Below, piece by piece: positions 18,078-26,820 of a stretch of DNA of 36,804 nucleotides; within the stretch, counting starts at the first letter, position 1, and each line of letters opens with the position of its first letter. The position numbers and the translations under genes were made by a program. The notes beneath the pieces are model-generated. The model was given only the letters and a program-made list of their open reading frames with translations. It was not told where the DNA came from and made no database searches. The stretch is from Candidatus Anaerobiospirillum merdipullorum (GTDB lineage: Bacteria; Pseudomonadota; Gammaproteobacteria; Enterobacterales; Succinivibrionaceae), in NCBI GenBank assembly GCA_018883895.1, contig JAHLFG010000071.1, positions 1 through 36,804 of the forward strand, written 5' to 3'.

Positions 18078-21000
18078 ATGAGCACCCCACAAGAAAAGAA
18101 AGCACAGGGCCCCGACAATGCCTTGCCAACAAAGAAGGAAAATACGTCACTTAAGGCAGAAGTTAAGCTAGGTCCCCGTAAATCATGGCGACGGCGGCTG
18201 TGTAAATGGGCAGCCGGGACTTTTCTGGGGCTACTTCTAGTCCTTAGCGGGGGGCTTTATTATCTGTGCTTTACGCTCTCGGGGGCACAGCAGGCCTTTG
18301 CCTGGGCGCAACATTTTACCCAAGGGATCATCGGCCTTGAAGGGCAGATTGTCGGCGGTAATTTGTGGTCAGGCCTTGAGGTGCAAAAGGTCAGGGTCAC
18401 TGTCCCGGATACGATTAAAGTACAGGCGCAGGCTTTAACTCTGCGCTATGACTTACTGCCGGCCTTAACGCGCGGGCGTTTTCGCGCTGACAGCATTAAA
18501 GCGCAGGATTTGCAGGTTATCTTACTTGAAAATGGCGCGCTTACTGCCCCGCAAGAGCCTACTACGGAAGCAGAGACTGCCTCTTCCGAGCCCTTTAGAT
18601 TACGTTTTCCCTTAGAGCTTGAAGTAGGGCAACTTCATGTGGATAACTTTGCCTATTTAAGCTCGCAGGTCGATGTTAATATCGCTTCTTTTAATGCGCT
18701 TTTACAGGCGGTAGATGACAGTGCTTTAATGCAAGATGGCCGCGCGCGCGGAGTGGTGGTCCATGTAAAAAGTGATAGCGATCCCAAAGCGCAATGTGAG
18801 CGTTTGGCCGCGCGTTTAAGTGCCCCCGCCCGTGGGCTTACCGCTGCCCCTTGGCAAGAGATAGTAGAAGAAGAGAGCGCTACGCCTAGCAAGGCTACAG
18901 CGGTGAAAACCTTTGATGACGGTCAGGGCGTGATTGCTAGTATGCCGACGGTGGCCTTGCCCCTTGATGTGACGGTCCTTGATCTTAAGCTTGAAGATGC
19001 GCGCTACTATCAGGATGGCTTTGACACGCAAAGGACGGAGCAACTTAATTTAACTGCCACCTGGCACGGCACGCGTTTGAGCGTCTTGAAGTTAAGCGCT
19101 GAGCATCCACGCGGCGATCTGCTCATTTCCGGGATAATGGATTTTCGCGATTTCTTCTACTTGGACTTCAATCTGTCAGGAGCTGGCACTTTAGCCACGC
19201 AAAATCGCGACTTCTTAGGCGGACTGCTTTATGGCCTGCAAGGACGGGCTAAGGTCAGTGGCTCGCTTACCGATTTAAATGCGCAAATTGATCTGTTAAA
19301 TCCGCGTGATACGCACATCAAGGCGCGTCTGAACTGTTTATCGGCGCTCTTGCCCATGGAAGTGCAGGTACAAAGCTTTGAGCTGACCTATCCACTCTTT
19401 AGTACACAACCGCCGGAGGTGACGCTGCGTAACCTTAATTTGTTGGCTGCAGGCAATATCTTGGGCGATGGTTTTGACAGTAAGCTTGAGACCTTATTCT
19501 CCGGTTACGGTTTTTATGATTATGCAGTAGATTTTTTAGGCAAGGTTTCACTGCAGGGCGTGGATATCGCGCATTTAAATTTAAGTGGCGAGTACTTAAA
19601 GTCCATTGTGGAAGGGAAAGTACAAGGACGGGTCAATTACGCCGACGAGATAAGTTTTGCAGGTAAAGCTGAGCTCTTATCTTCCGACGGTGGGGTGTTC
19701 TCTCCGGCGTTTAAAGGACCTTTTAATGCTACTACTAAGCTAAATGCGGCTATCGTTCTGCCCCCGACGCCTGATGAAAAGTTAAATGTGCTCGTTAATA
19801 TGCCGACCTTGCAGGCTAAATTTAATTTACAAGGCCTGCCGGCGCATCTGCAGGTTGATACGCTACAAGGCTCACTTATGGAGGGCTTTGGGGTCAAGCT
19901 CTTGAGTTTTAATCAAGGACAAAATCAGGTCGAAATTACCGGCCTGTTAGATCCGCAAAGCGATAGTGCTTTAAGCGGCGTGATTAATTTGGCCAATCTG
20001 GCGACCTTAGCGCCTGGAGTTGAGGGTGATCTGCAGGCTAGCGTACAGGCAAGTGGCGGCCTGGAGGCGCTGGAGGTCCATTTAAGTGGCCGGGCCGATA
20101 AAATTCAAGCCGGGAGTACGCGCCTGCGTAAAGTGGCCTTTGATGGTAGGCTTGATACCGCCTCGCGCGCCTTTAATTTATCCGGGGTAATTAATACCTT
20201 ACGTCTAGCACAAGGCCTTAAACCGGCGCGTCAATGTGTGCTTGATTTATCAGGCAGTAGCGCGCAGCACAATTTAAGCTTTGCCTGCAGTGGGGCTAAT
20301 TCCATCTTTATTGCCGCCCGTGGCGCGCTAAATGATAGTTTGACCGCGTGGCAGGGGGCCTTGGAGGAATTTTTCTTTAACTCTGAGTTAAGTGGCTCGG
20401 TCTCCTTGCACGATGAAGTCAGTATCGCTTTAGATCTAGCGCAAGGATCGGGTGAAGTGTCGGCCTTTGCCCTGCGCACTGACGCCGGCTCCGTGGAAGT
20501 GGGGCAGACCATCTTTAGCCCGGGCAATGTGACTTCCACCGTGCACTTTAATCAAGTGGATTTAAAATCCTTAAACGATCTCCTGCCGGAGGGTGTGCAT
20601 ATGTCAGGGCCGGTGGAGCTTAATGCCGCTATTAAGATTGCCCACAGTAAGCCCGACATTAACTTGGAAGTAAGCTCGGATAATGCGCGTATTTTTGCCC
20701 AAGGAGTGCCGCTTTTCTTTGATAAATTGCGCTTAAATTCCACGGTCAAACCGCATCGTGCCGAGCTTAATGCCGATATTTCCTTAAAACGCGGGCGTGG
20801 TAGTGCCGCCATTGATGTCGCCGTGCTCGATCCTCTGGGCAGTAAACGCTTAGATGGCAGTGTTAAATTGACTAACCTGGATTTGGCGCTCTTTATGGGC
20901 GTGGGCTCGATGTTTAACGATCTGCAAGGAATGCTCAATATTGATGGAGCGCTGAGCGGTAACTTAAGTAAACCTTTATTTAATGGTGAAATAACTGCCA

Positions 21001-22121
21001 CCGGTAGCGCCGAGCCGCGCTATGACGTCGGTCAAGTAGAAAGCTTTGACGTAAAATTATTGGCCCACGGGCAACAGGGCGATCTGTCAGGCTTTATCGG
21101 TCTTAATGATGGTAAGCTAAATTTAGATGGGGCACTTGACTGGTCACAAGGCGCGCAAGGCCAGTTACAAGTTACCGCCCGCCGTCTGCCGGCCTTCCTC
21201 ATGGGCTTTGGACAGGCTTTTGCCGATATCGATGCCACTGCCCAAATGGGTGATCACTTTGCCGTAAGCGGACAGGTGACCATTCCGCAGGCTTTAATTA
21301 GCGTAAGCTCATTAGGCTCGTCAGGCGCGATGCCCTCGAGTGATGAAATCATTGTCCCGGAAGGAGGGACGCGCGTCTTAATTCAAGAGGCCAGTGCTCC
21401 GGTTCCGGCGACGGTTGATCTGACGGTGGCAATGGGCGATGACGTGCGCGTGTCAGCGATGGGCCTCGAGGCACGTATTAGCGGGCAATTGCACATTAAC
21501 AAAGAGCTGACGCAAAACGATATTAGCGGACAAGGTCAGCTTGAGTTGGTGGATGGGCGGGCTGATCTCTATGGCCACCACTTCTTTGTCAATCACGCCC
21601 GGGCAAGCTTCAACGGTCCTTTGACCAATCCAGGCCTTGATGTGGAAGTTGTTGCCGATCCTGAGGAAATGGAAGATAACGTCGAAGCGGGGGTGCGCGT
21701 CACGGGCGATGCGCTGGCCCCGCAGGTGACCTTATTCTCCAAGCCCTCGATGTCGCAAAATGAGATCATGTCCTATTTGCTCTATGGCCATGGCCTAGAT
21801 AAGAGCTCAAACTTAAATGATGGCAATAATTCGGGCATGTTGGTGGGGCTGGGAGTAAGCTCGCTTGGCGGCCTCGTTAATTCGATGGTGGGCGCCTTTG
21901 GCGTGCAAAATGTGCGCGTCAATACCGCAGGCTCAGGCGATGATACGCAGGTACAGGTGCAAGGCTATATTACGCGCAATATCCGCGTTGGTTATGGCTA
22001 TGGCGTCTTTAATGCCGTCGGTGAGTTTAAGCTGCGCTATGAGTTTATGCGCCGCCTCTATGCCGAATTTGTCTCCTCAGTTGATCAGGCGGTCGATATT
22101 ATCTACAGCTTTGAGTTCTAG
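18078..22121 (+). CDS. tamB: TamB, inner-membrane anchored translocation/lipid-transport protein
   Basis: 1347 residues, slightly longer than the roughly 1260 of E. coli. After a basic cytoplasmic tail (about 1-40, with SWRRRL) one membrane helix (about 46-66) anchors a long periplasmic beta-taco of AsmA/TamB repeats, thought to bridge the membranes as a hydrophobic groove. The C-terminal TamB domain (old DUF490) is clear: INKELTQNDISGQGQLEL, a DVEVVADPEE region, LLYGHGLDKSS and the ending YSFEF. An acidic insertion around 155-175 and 255-275 (low complexity) makes the extra length. It starts 2 bases after the tamA stop. Its stop codon interlocks with that of the convergent cupin gene. Confidence 0.95.
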   Translation: MSTPQEKKAQGPDNALPTKKENTSLKAEVKLGPRKSWRRRLCKWAAGTFLGLLLVLSGGLYYLCFTLSGAQQAFAWAQHFTQGIIGLEGQIVGGNLWSGLEVQKVRVTVPDTIKVQAQALTLRYDLLPALTRGRFRADSIKAQDLQVILLENGALTAPQEPTTEAETASSEPFRLRFPLELEVGQLHVDNFAYLSSQVDVNIASFNALLQAVDDSALMQDGRARGVVVHVKSDSDPKAQCERLAARLSAPARGLTAAPWQEIVEEESATPSKATAVKTFDDGQGVIASMPTVALPLDVTVLDLKLEDARYYQDGFDTQRTEQLNLTATWHGTRLSVLKLSAEHPRGDLLISGIMDFRDFFYLDFNLSGAGTLATQNRDFLGGLLYGLQGRAKVSGSLTDLNAQIDLLNPRDTHIKARLNCLSALLPMEVQVQSFELTYPLFSTQPPEVTLRNLNLLAAGNILGDGFDSKLETLFSGYGFYDYAVDFLGKVSLQGVDIAHLNLSGEYLKSIVEGKVQGRVNYADEISFAGKAELLSSDGGVFSPAFKGPFNATTKLNAAIVLPPTPDEKLNVLVNMPTLQAKFNLQGLPAHLQVDTLQGSLMEGFGVKLLSFNQGQNQVEITGLLDPQSDSALSGVINLANLATLAPGVEGDLQASVQASGGLEALEVHLSGRADKIQAGSTRLRKVAFDGRLDTASRAFNLSGVINTLRLAQGLKPARQCVLDLSGSSAQHNLSFACSGANSIFIAARGALNDSLTAWQGALEEFFFNSELSGSVSLHDEVSIALDLAQGSGEVSAFALRTDAGSVEVGQTIFSPGNVTSTVHFNQVDLKSLNDLLPEGVHMSGPVELNAAIKIAHSKPDINLEVSSDNARIFAQGVPLFFDKLRLNSTVKPHRAELNADISLKRGRGSAAIDVAVLDPLGSKRLDGSVKLTNLDLALFMGVGSMFNDLQGMLNIDGALSGNLSKPLFNGEITATGSAEPRYDVGQVESFDVKLLAHGQQGDLSGFIGLNDGKLNLDGALDWSQGAQGQLQVTARRLPAFLMGFGQAFADIDATAQMGDHFAVSGQVTIPQALISVSSLGSSGAMPSSDEIIVPEGGTRVLIQEASAPVPATVDLTVAMGDDVRVSAMGLEARISGQLHINKELTQNDISGQGQLELVDGRADLYGHHFFVNHARASFNGPLTNPGLDVEVVADPEEMEDNVEAGVRVTGDALAPQVTLFSKPSMSQNEIMSYLLYGHGLDKSSNLNDGNNSGMLVGLGVSSLGGLVNSMVGAFGVQNVRVNTAGSGDDTQVQVQGYITRNIRVGYGYGVFNAVGEFKLRYEFMRRLYAEFVSSVDQAVDIIYSFEF

Positions 22122-22534
22122 TCAACGTCAGGCGGGGAGGTAAAACTTTGCAGATCGACCTCCTGCCCAAAGGAGACGCAATTATTGGGCAGGTTGGTTA
22201 AAATCGCCAAGACGGTGCAACCGGCCTGGCCGGCGACGATAAAGTGCTCTTGTTGGGGACTGATGCGAATAAGATCTCCGGCATGAAAATCCTTGAGGGG
22301 AGCCTGACGCAGTCCTAAGCGGGCATTGCCTTTTAGCACCAATATGATCACGCCGCCAGAGCAACGGCACCAATGCGTGTAACTCTTGGGCGTAAAGCGG
22401 ATGCAGAACAGCGGAGCGTTAAAGACACAATCATCACGATTGAGCGTTTGCACATAGACCTCGCCTTGCACGCGCATGGACGGTGGATTTTTAGTTGCCG
22501 GGCAATTAAAGTCGCTGATGCTATCCCAAAGCAT
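22118..22534 (-). CDS. Small cupin-domain protein with altered metal site
   Basis: A 138-residue single-domain cupin. The core is readable: THWCRCSGGVIILVLKGNARL (53-73, motif 1) and GDLIRISPQQEHFIV (86-100, motif 2). The layout resembles the carboxymuconolactone-decarboxylase-associated cupins, where motif 1 normally reads HxH; here it is His54-x-Cys56, with another Cys at 58, while the motif 2 His 97 is kept. A metal might be bound through Cys, or not at all. The function is unknown. It diverges from a LysR regulator with a palindromic site between, which suggests that regulator controls it. The stop overlaps the tamB stop by sharing CTAG at 22118-22121. Confidence 0.75.
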   Translation of the reverse strand: MLWDSISDFNCPATKNPPSMRVQGEVYVQTLNRDDCVFNAPLFCIRFTPKSYTHWCRCSGGVIILVLKGNARLGLRQAPLKDFHAGDLIRISPQQEHFIVAGQAGCTVLAILTNLPNNCVSFGQEVDLQSFTSPPDVD

Positions 22535-22611
22535 GTTCTCATCTCCGTAAAGTCATGCCCTCAAGCTTAGCGTAAGTTTTTAAGTGCGCAAAATACTTTG
22601 TTTTTATCTGC

Positions 22612-22634
22612 TTACATGCGTAAAAAGCATGTAA
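22612..22634. promoter_or_regulatory. LysR-type operator between cupin and regulator genes
   Basis: TTACATGC (22612-22619) and GCATGTAA (22627-22634) are perfect 8-base arms around a 7-base spacer. They contain the T-N11-A core (T at 22617, A at 22629) that LysR-type regulators bind. It lies 35 bases before the regulator start and about 78 bases before the cupin start. Confidence 0.65.
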
Positions 22635-22668
22635 ACTTAAATGAAACATAATCATAAGGAGTAAATCT

Positions 22669-23589
22669 GTGGACTTGCGTGTTATTCGCTATTTCATTAG
22701 CACGGTGCGGGCTGGGAGTATCACCAAAGCCGCCGCCGATCTCTGTCTTACGCAACCTACCCTGACGCGGCAAATTAAAGAGCTGGAAGATGAGTTAGGC
22801 CACGAGCTTATCAAACGCAGTCGCCACGGCATTACGCTGACGGAAAAAGGCTTGCAGTTTTATGAGCGCGCGGTGGAGCTGATGGATATGGCCAAGCGCA
22901 TTAAAGAAGAGGTGCAAGGCTCGGTAGAATTGCGGGGCACGGTGACCATTATTGCCGCCGAAGCACCGGCCATGCGGGTGCTGGCGCGGGCCATGGCGCG
23001 CTTTAATACCCCCCATCCCTTTGTGCGCTTTGATGTCATTTCCGCCACGCGTGATATTGCCTTTTCACGCCTGGAGGCGGGATCTTGTGATTTTGGCATG
23101 GTGGTGCCGGTGCCCGGCGCGGCCTTTGACTATATCAATTTGCGCTCGCAGGCCAAATGGGGGCTGATTGTCACCAAGGACAGTCCGCTGTGGGCGTGCT
23201 CGTCTTTACATGTGCAGCAATTGCGCGGCATCCCGCTTTTGGTGTCCAAGGCCAATGTCACCTCGGGCTTTTTGGATGCGTGGCTGGGCTTTCCTTTAAG
23301 TAAATTGCGCTTTAGTGCCACTTTTTCACTGCTCAACAACGCCCTTATCATGTGTGAGGAGGGCTTAGGCGCGGTGATGACCTTTGAAGGCATCATCAAT
23401 CCGCTACCGCCGCAATTTAAGTTTATCCCCTTTGAACCGGCCTTTGTCAGCTCGGCCTTTTTGACCTGGAAGAAGGCCCGGCCGCTGACGCCGGCGGCGC
23501 AACTTTTTATTAAATACGTGCGTGAGGAAATAGAAAAACTTCCGCAAATTGACGCGGTAAACTCTTCTATCGCCATCGCCGAGCGCTAA
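22669..23589 (+). CDS. LysR-family transcriptional regulator
   Basis: 306 residues. The winged helix-turn-helix occupies residues 1-60 (MDLRVIRYFISTVRAGSITK, then AADLCLTQPTLTRQIKELE), and an effector-binding domain of the periplasmic-protein fold follows from about 90. The start is GTG at 22669 with AAGGAG 9 bases before it; it gives the normal LysR N-terminus. The gene is divergent from the cupin gene and a T-N11-A inverted repeat lies in the gap, the usual arrangement for an autoregulating LysR protein that activates its neighbour. The effector cannot be inferred. Its 3' side faces the symporter gene with a terminator region in between. Confidence 0.93.
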   Translation: MDLRVIRYFISTVRAGSITKAAADLCLTQPTLTRQIKELEDELGHELIKRSRHGITLTEKGLQFYERAVELMDMAKRIKEEVQGSVELRGTVTIIAAEAPAMRVLARAMARFNTPHPFVRFDVISATRDIAFSRLEAGSCDFGMVVPVPGAAFDYINLRSQAKWGLIVTKDSPLWACSSLHVQQLRGIPLLVSKANVTSGFLDAWLGFPLSKLRFSATFSLLNNALIMCEEGLGAVMTFEGIINPLPPQFKFIPFEPAFVSSAFLTWKKARPLTPAAQLFIKYVREEIEKLPQIDAVNSSIAIAER

Positions 23590-23616
23590 AGCACTTGTGG
23601 GCTAGAAAGAGGCAAT

Positions 23617-23652
23617 AAAAAAGACCCTAAGGCCAATGCCGCAGAGTCTTTA
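23617..23652 (-). terminator. Second terminator-like hairpin after the symporter gene
   Basis: An imperfect hairpin (GAC..CT..GGC against GCC..AG..GTC) at about 23620-23651 is followed on the minus strand by TTTTTT (23617-23622). It may also stop transcription from the LysR side. Confidence 0.4.
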
Positions 23653-23657
23653 CTGCC

Positions 23658-23683
23658 AAAATTGCAGGGCCTGAAGGCCCTGC
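23658..23683 (-). terminator. Intrinsic terminator of the symporter gene
   Basis: Perfect 8-base arms GCAGGGCC (23664-23671) and GGCCCTGC (23676-23683) with a 4-base loop. On the minus strand the stem is followed by AATTTTGG. It starts 26 bases beyond the symporter stop. Confidence 0.7.
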
Positions 23684-23708
23684 TTGCCTGATTTAACTAC
23701 AGTAATTT

Positions 23709-25331
23709 TTACCAGAAGGCTGCATAGAGGGCAGCGGTAATTAAGCAAGCCACATAGCTGCCAATCTTGAAGGCGGTGGAGGTGGCAAACATCTTCTTGG
23801 TCAGCGGAATGCCCTTAGGATCGTCATCGTTCTCGGAAGAGCTTAGGGAGACGAAGACGATGATGGCAACGGTCAGGATGAAGGTGTACATCATCTGATC
23901 CATAAACGGCATCTCAAGGGGCAGGAACTTAAGCAATAAGGCAACCGGGATGGAAGCTAACACACCGACGGTGGCACCGAAGGTGGTGGTCTTCTTCCAG
24001 AAGAGACCTAACATGAACACGGCCAGGATGCCCGGGGATACTAAGCCGGTGTACTCCTGAATGAACTGGAAGGCCTGATCGATGGCACCTAACATCGGGG
24101 CTAAGAACACGGCGATGACTAAGGCCACAATGGCAGTCAGACGACCGATGTTGACCAGCTTGTAGTCAGAGGCGTTCTTATCGATGTATTCCTTATAAAT
24201 ATCCAAGGTAAAGATGGTGGCAGTGGAGTTTAACATCGAGGCTAAGGACGACACGATGGCGGCGGCTAAGGCAGCGAAGACTAAGCCCTTAATACCGGCC
24301 GGCAGGAACTGCGTTAACCACGGATAAGCGCGGTCAGCATGCTCGAGGCTAGGCATAAAGTGGTTGGCAGCTTCACCTAACTGCGCCATTAAGGCCGGAT
24401 CGTTGACGATCACGAAGGCGGCAATACCTGGAATTACCACTAAGAACGGAATGATGAGCTTTAAGAAAGCAGCAAACACCAGGCCCTTTTGCGCCTCAAA
24501 GACGGACTTGGAGGCAAAGGTACGCTGAATGATGTACTGATTGAAGCCCCAGTAGTACAAGTTGGCCACCCACAAACCGCCGATGAGCACGGCAATGCCC
24601 GGCAGGTTCATATACTGCGGATTTTCCTTGTCTAAGATCATCACAAAGTGATCCGGAGCGGCATCAATTAAAGAGCCCATACCAGAGAAGAAGCCCTCGC
24701 CTTGACCAATGAAGGTCACGGCTAAGTAGGTAGTGGCAAAACCACCTATGACCAGCACGGCCACCTGAATCACGTCGGTCCAAACCACGGCCGACAGACC
24801 ACCGTAAACGGAGTACACCAAGGCGAAAATAGCCAGACCAATGATGGTATACATCATCGGGATGCCTAAGATGGTCTCTAAGGCCAGGCCGCCCAAGTAG
24901 AGCACGGAGGTTAAGTTAACGAAGATGTACAAGCAGATCCAGAACACGGCCAGAATGGTCTTTAAGCTCTTGTTGTAGCGCTTTTCGACGAACTCCGGGA
25001 TGGTGTAAATGCCTTTTTCAATGAAAATAGGCAGGAAGTACTTACCAACTAAGATTAAGGTGATGGCTGCCATCCACTCGTAAGAGGCGATACCCAAACC
25101 AATGGAGAAGCCGGAGCCTGACATACCGATGAACTGCTCAGCTGAGATGTTGGCGGCAATTAAGGATGCACCAACGGCCCACCAGGGCAGAGACTTGCCG
25201 GCCAGGAAGTAGCCTTCGGTGCTTTGCTTATTTTTGCGCGACACGGCCAGGCCGACGCAGATAATGATGAGGACGTAGACACCAAAGATCACATAATCTA
25301 TGGTGCTCAGTCCTTGCGTAACGTTATCCAT
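23709..25331 (-). CDS. Sodium/sugar symporter, vSGLT-like (solute:sodium symporter family)
   Basis: 540 residues. An inner-membrane Na+-coupled sugar importer with about 14 helices. Long stretches match what I recall of Vibrio parahaemolyticus vSGLT, for example EGYFLAGKSLPWWAVGASL, ANISAEQFIGMSGSG and ANLYYWGFNQYIIQRT. The residues that line the galactose site in vSGLT appear kept: Asn and Gln in NISAEQ, Asn in GFNQY, Lys in QKG, Gln in FIQEYTGLVSPG. So galactose or glucose is the likely substrate, by family. ATG at 25331 has GAGGAT upstream. It is a single gene; no sugar-catabolism genes adjoin. Two LacI-family type operators lie about 200-250 bases upstream. Confidence 0.93.
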   Translation of the reverse strand: MDNVTQGLSTIDYVIFGVYVLIIICVGLAVSRKNKQSTEGYFLAGKSLPWWAVGASLIAANISAEQFIGMSGSGFSIGLGIASYEWMAAITLILVGKYFLPIFIEKGIYTIPEFVEKRYNKSLKTILAVFWICLYIFVNLTSVLYLGGLALETILGIPMMYTIIGLAIFALVYSVYGGLSAVVWTDVIQVAVLVIGGFATTYLAVTFIGQGEGFFSGMGSLIDAAPDHFVMILDKENPQYMNLPGIAVLIGGLWVANLYYWGFNQYIIQRTFASKSVFEAQKGLVFAAFLKLIIPFLVVIPGIAAFVIVNDPALMAQLGEAANHFMPSLEHADRAYPWLTQFLPAGIKGLVFAALAAAIVSSLASMLNSTATIFTLDIYKEYIDKNASDYKLVNIGRLTAIVALVIAVFLAPMLGAIDQAFQFIQEYTGLVSPGILAVFMLGLFWKKTTTFGATVGVLASIPVALLLKFLPLEMPFMDQMMYTFILTVAIIVFVSLSSSENDDDPKGIPLTKKMFATSTAFKIGSYVACLITAALYAAFW

Positions 25332-25525
25332 AAATCCTCACTGTATTAACCTAAAACACAAACTAAACTTAAACCGCAAGGCGCTTTAAGTGCCGCAAGT
25401 TATACAGCCGGAAAAAGTGCTAATCAATCTAATATTAAATAGTTTGTTTTATACAATATTTATTTTTAGCTATAAATTTGCTGTATTAATTTTAAAAAAC
25501 TTGGATACTAGAAAATTTATCCTTA

Positions 25526-25541
25526 GTGAAAACGTTTTCAC
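25526..25541. promoter_or_regulatory. LacI/GalR-type operator 1
   Basis: GTGAAAACGTTTTCAC is a perfect 16-base palindrome with the central CG typical of LacI/GalR-family sites. It is centred 39 bases from a second, weaker site. Confidence 0.6.
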
Positions 25542-25565
25542 AGACTAAAAATTAGCGTTGATTTA

Positions 25566-25579
25566 TGAAAGCGTTTACA
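25566..25579. promoter_or_regulatory. LacI/GalR-type operator 2
   Basis: TGAAAGCGTTTACA fits the TGNAANCGNTTNCA consensus of LacI-family operators. The 39-base distance to operator 1 would let a tetramer or two dimers act together. Confidence 0.55.
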
Positions 25580-25824
25580 AAAAGCTGTTAAATCGTCTGG
25601 GTTGAGTAATTTATTGACTGTACAAAATTGGTGCAATGCGGCGGTTTTTTGTTAAATTTGTGATGCAACTCAAAAAATTAAAAAGATCTGATGACTTGAC
25701 AAAAAAGTACAGCCCTGGGCACGTCCTTAAAAAGCACGGTGGGGCGCATTTGCGGGGCCTCTCGCACTTTTTGTCCCATTTTTGCTTTAAGATGTGAGCT
25801 AGGTTATTTACATAAGGAATAAAC

Positions 25825-26805
25825 ATGCTGCAGTCAGATGAAATCTTAGTCTGTAGGGTACAACCGAGCTGGTATAACATTGTCAAAAATGAATATATCT
25901 CCGCAGGCTCAAGCGCTACCAATTTCTGGACTTTAAAAGAAAAAGATCCGGCACCGGAGTTAGTGCATGTCAAGCCCGGCACCCTAGTTATTTATGTAAT
26001 GCCCGATAATGGTCATCAGCTGATTGTCGGCGGAGGCTATTTCGTCAGCTGGGGGGAGCAGTCACCTAAAATTGCTTGGGAACGCTTTGGCGTGCGTAAT
26101 GGCTCAAGCTCTTATGCCGATTTACTTGCTGAAATAAAGCGTCAAGGTGGCGATGAGCACAGCATGCTGGTCTCTTCGGTGCTCTTTGGTACCTTTATTT
26201 TCTCCAAGAGTGAAACCCTGTTGGTACCTGACGAGTTTAAAGATGAGTTCACCGCATCAGGCACGCGCTTTATCCTCTCTTTAAAGGAGCCGCTGGGGCT
26301 GTACTTAAAGCGTATTCTCCGTGATAGACGGGCCGGGCTTAAGACGGATGAATACAGCTCTAATTGGCGCGGGATCTATTATCTGGCTGCCAAACAAGTG
26401 GAGCACTCGGATATCGACGGTTTTTATGCTGCGGTACAAGCTGCTTATGGCTTTAAATGTGCCATCACCGGCAGTGCCTGCCTGCCCTTACTTGATGTGG
26501 CTAATATTCAGCCTTGCTATAGCAATACTTTCCAAAGTGTGCAAAACGGTATCTTGATGCGCACGGACTTCCATCGACTGTTCTCTGAGGGCTTTATGAC
26601 TTTGTGCTATCAGGGCGATGAAGCCATTGTCATCAAGGTCTCTGCAAGTGTCGACAGTGTCGGGGCAGGGGATTATAAGCGCTATGACGGGCAGAAACTG
26701 ACCTTACCGCAAGATAAGGCTTTGTGGCCTAAGCGGGAGTATTTGGAGTGGCATCGGCAAAAATGCTTTGAGCATTGGCTACATATAGGTGGAACACCCG
26801 CTTAA
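25825..26805 (+). CDS. HNH-endonuclease-like protein with substituted first catalytic His
   Basis: 326 residues. It resembles a widespread family of putative HNH restriction-type nucleases: an N-terminal domain with IVGGGYFVSWGEQSP and KIAWERFGVRNG (about 67-93), and a C-terminal HNH with CAITG (212-216), LPLLDVANIQPC (220-231), NGILMRTDFHRLF (241-253) and the tail LPQDKALWPKREYLEWHRQ. In relatives I know, the middle segment reads xAAHIRPY; here the His is Asn 227, while Asn 241 and His 250 are kept. The expected first catalytic His is therefore missing, and activity may be lost or altered. ATG has AAGGA upstream. A small Rossmann gene follows directly. No methylase or other defence genes are beside it. 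Confidence 0.8.
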   Translation: MLQSDEILVCRVQPSWYNIVKNEYISAGSSATNFWTLKEKDPAPELVHVKPGTLVIYVMPDNGHQLIVGGGYFVSWGEQSPKIAWERFGVRNGSSSYADLLAEIKRQGGDEHSMLVSSVLFGTFIFSKSETLLVPDEFKDEFTASGTRFILSLKEPLGLYLKRILRDRRAGLKTDEYSSNWRGIYYLAAKQVEHSDIDGFYAAVQAAYGFKCAITGSACLPLLDVANIQPCYSNTFQSVQNGILMRTDFHRLFSEGFMTLCYQGDEAIVIKVSASVDSVGAGDYKRYDGQKLTLPQDKALWPKREYLEWHRQKCFEHWLHIGGTPA

Positions 26806-26820
26806 GGCGTGAATAAAGCC

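Larger units (their letters stand above)
25332..25824. other. Long intergenic regulatory region
   Basis: 493 bases between the divergent symporter and HNH-like genes. It is AT-rich from 25430 to 25520 and holds two LacI-type palindromes (25526-25541 and 25566-25579). A TTGACA at 25696-25701 has no good -10 partner on the plus strand. I see no gene or convincing small RNA. Confidence 0.5.

Noticed and set aside
20552-21001. 149-codon minus-strand frame within tamB
   Set aside because: It lies wholly inside tamB, has no ribosome site I can see, and reads as a shadow of the beta-repeat coding.
23130-23576. 148-codon minus-strand frame
   Set aside because: Shadow of the LysR effector domain.
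25611-25982. 123-codon minus-strand frame between symporter and HNH-like genes
   Set aside because: It overlaps the start of the HNH-like gene in antisense, has no ribosome site and shows no domain.
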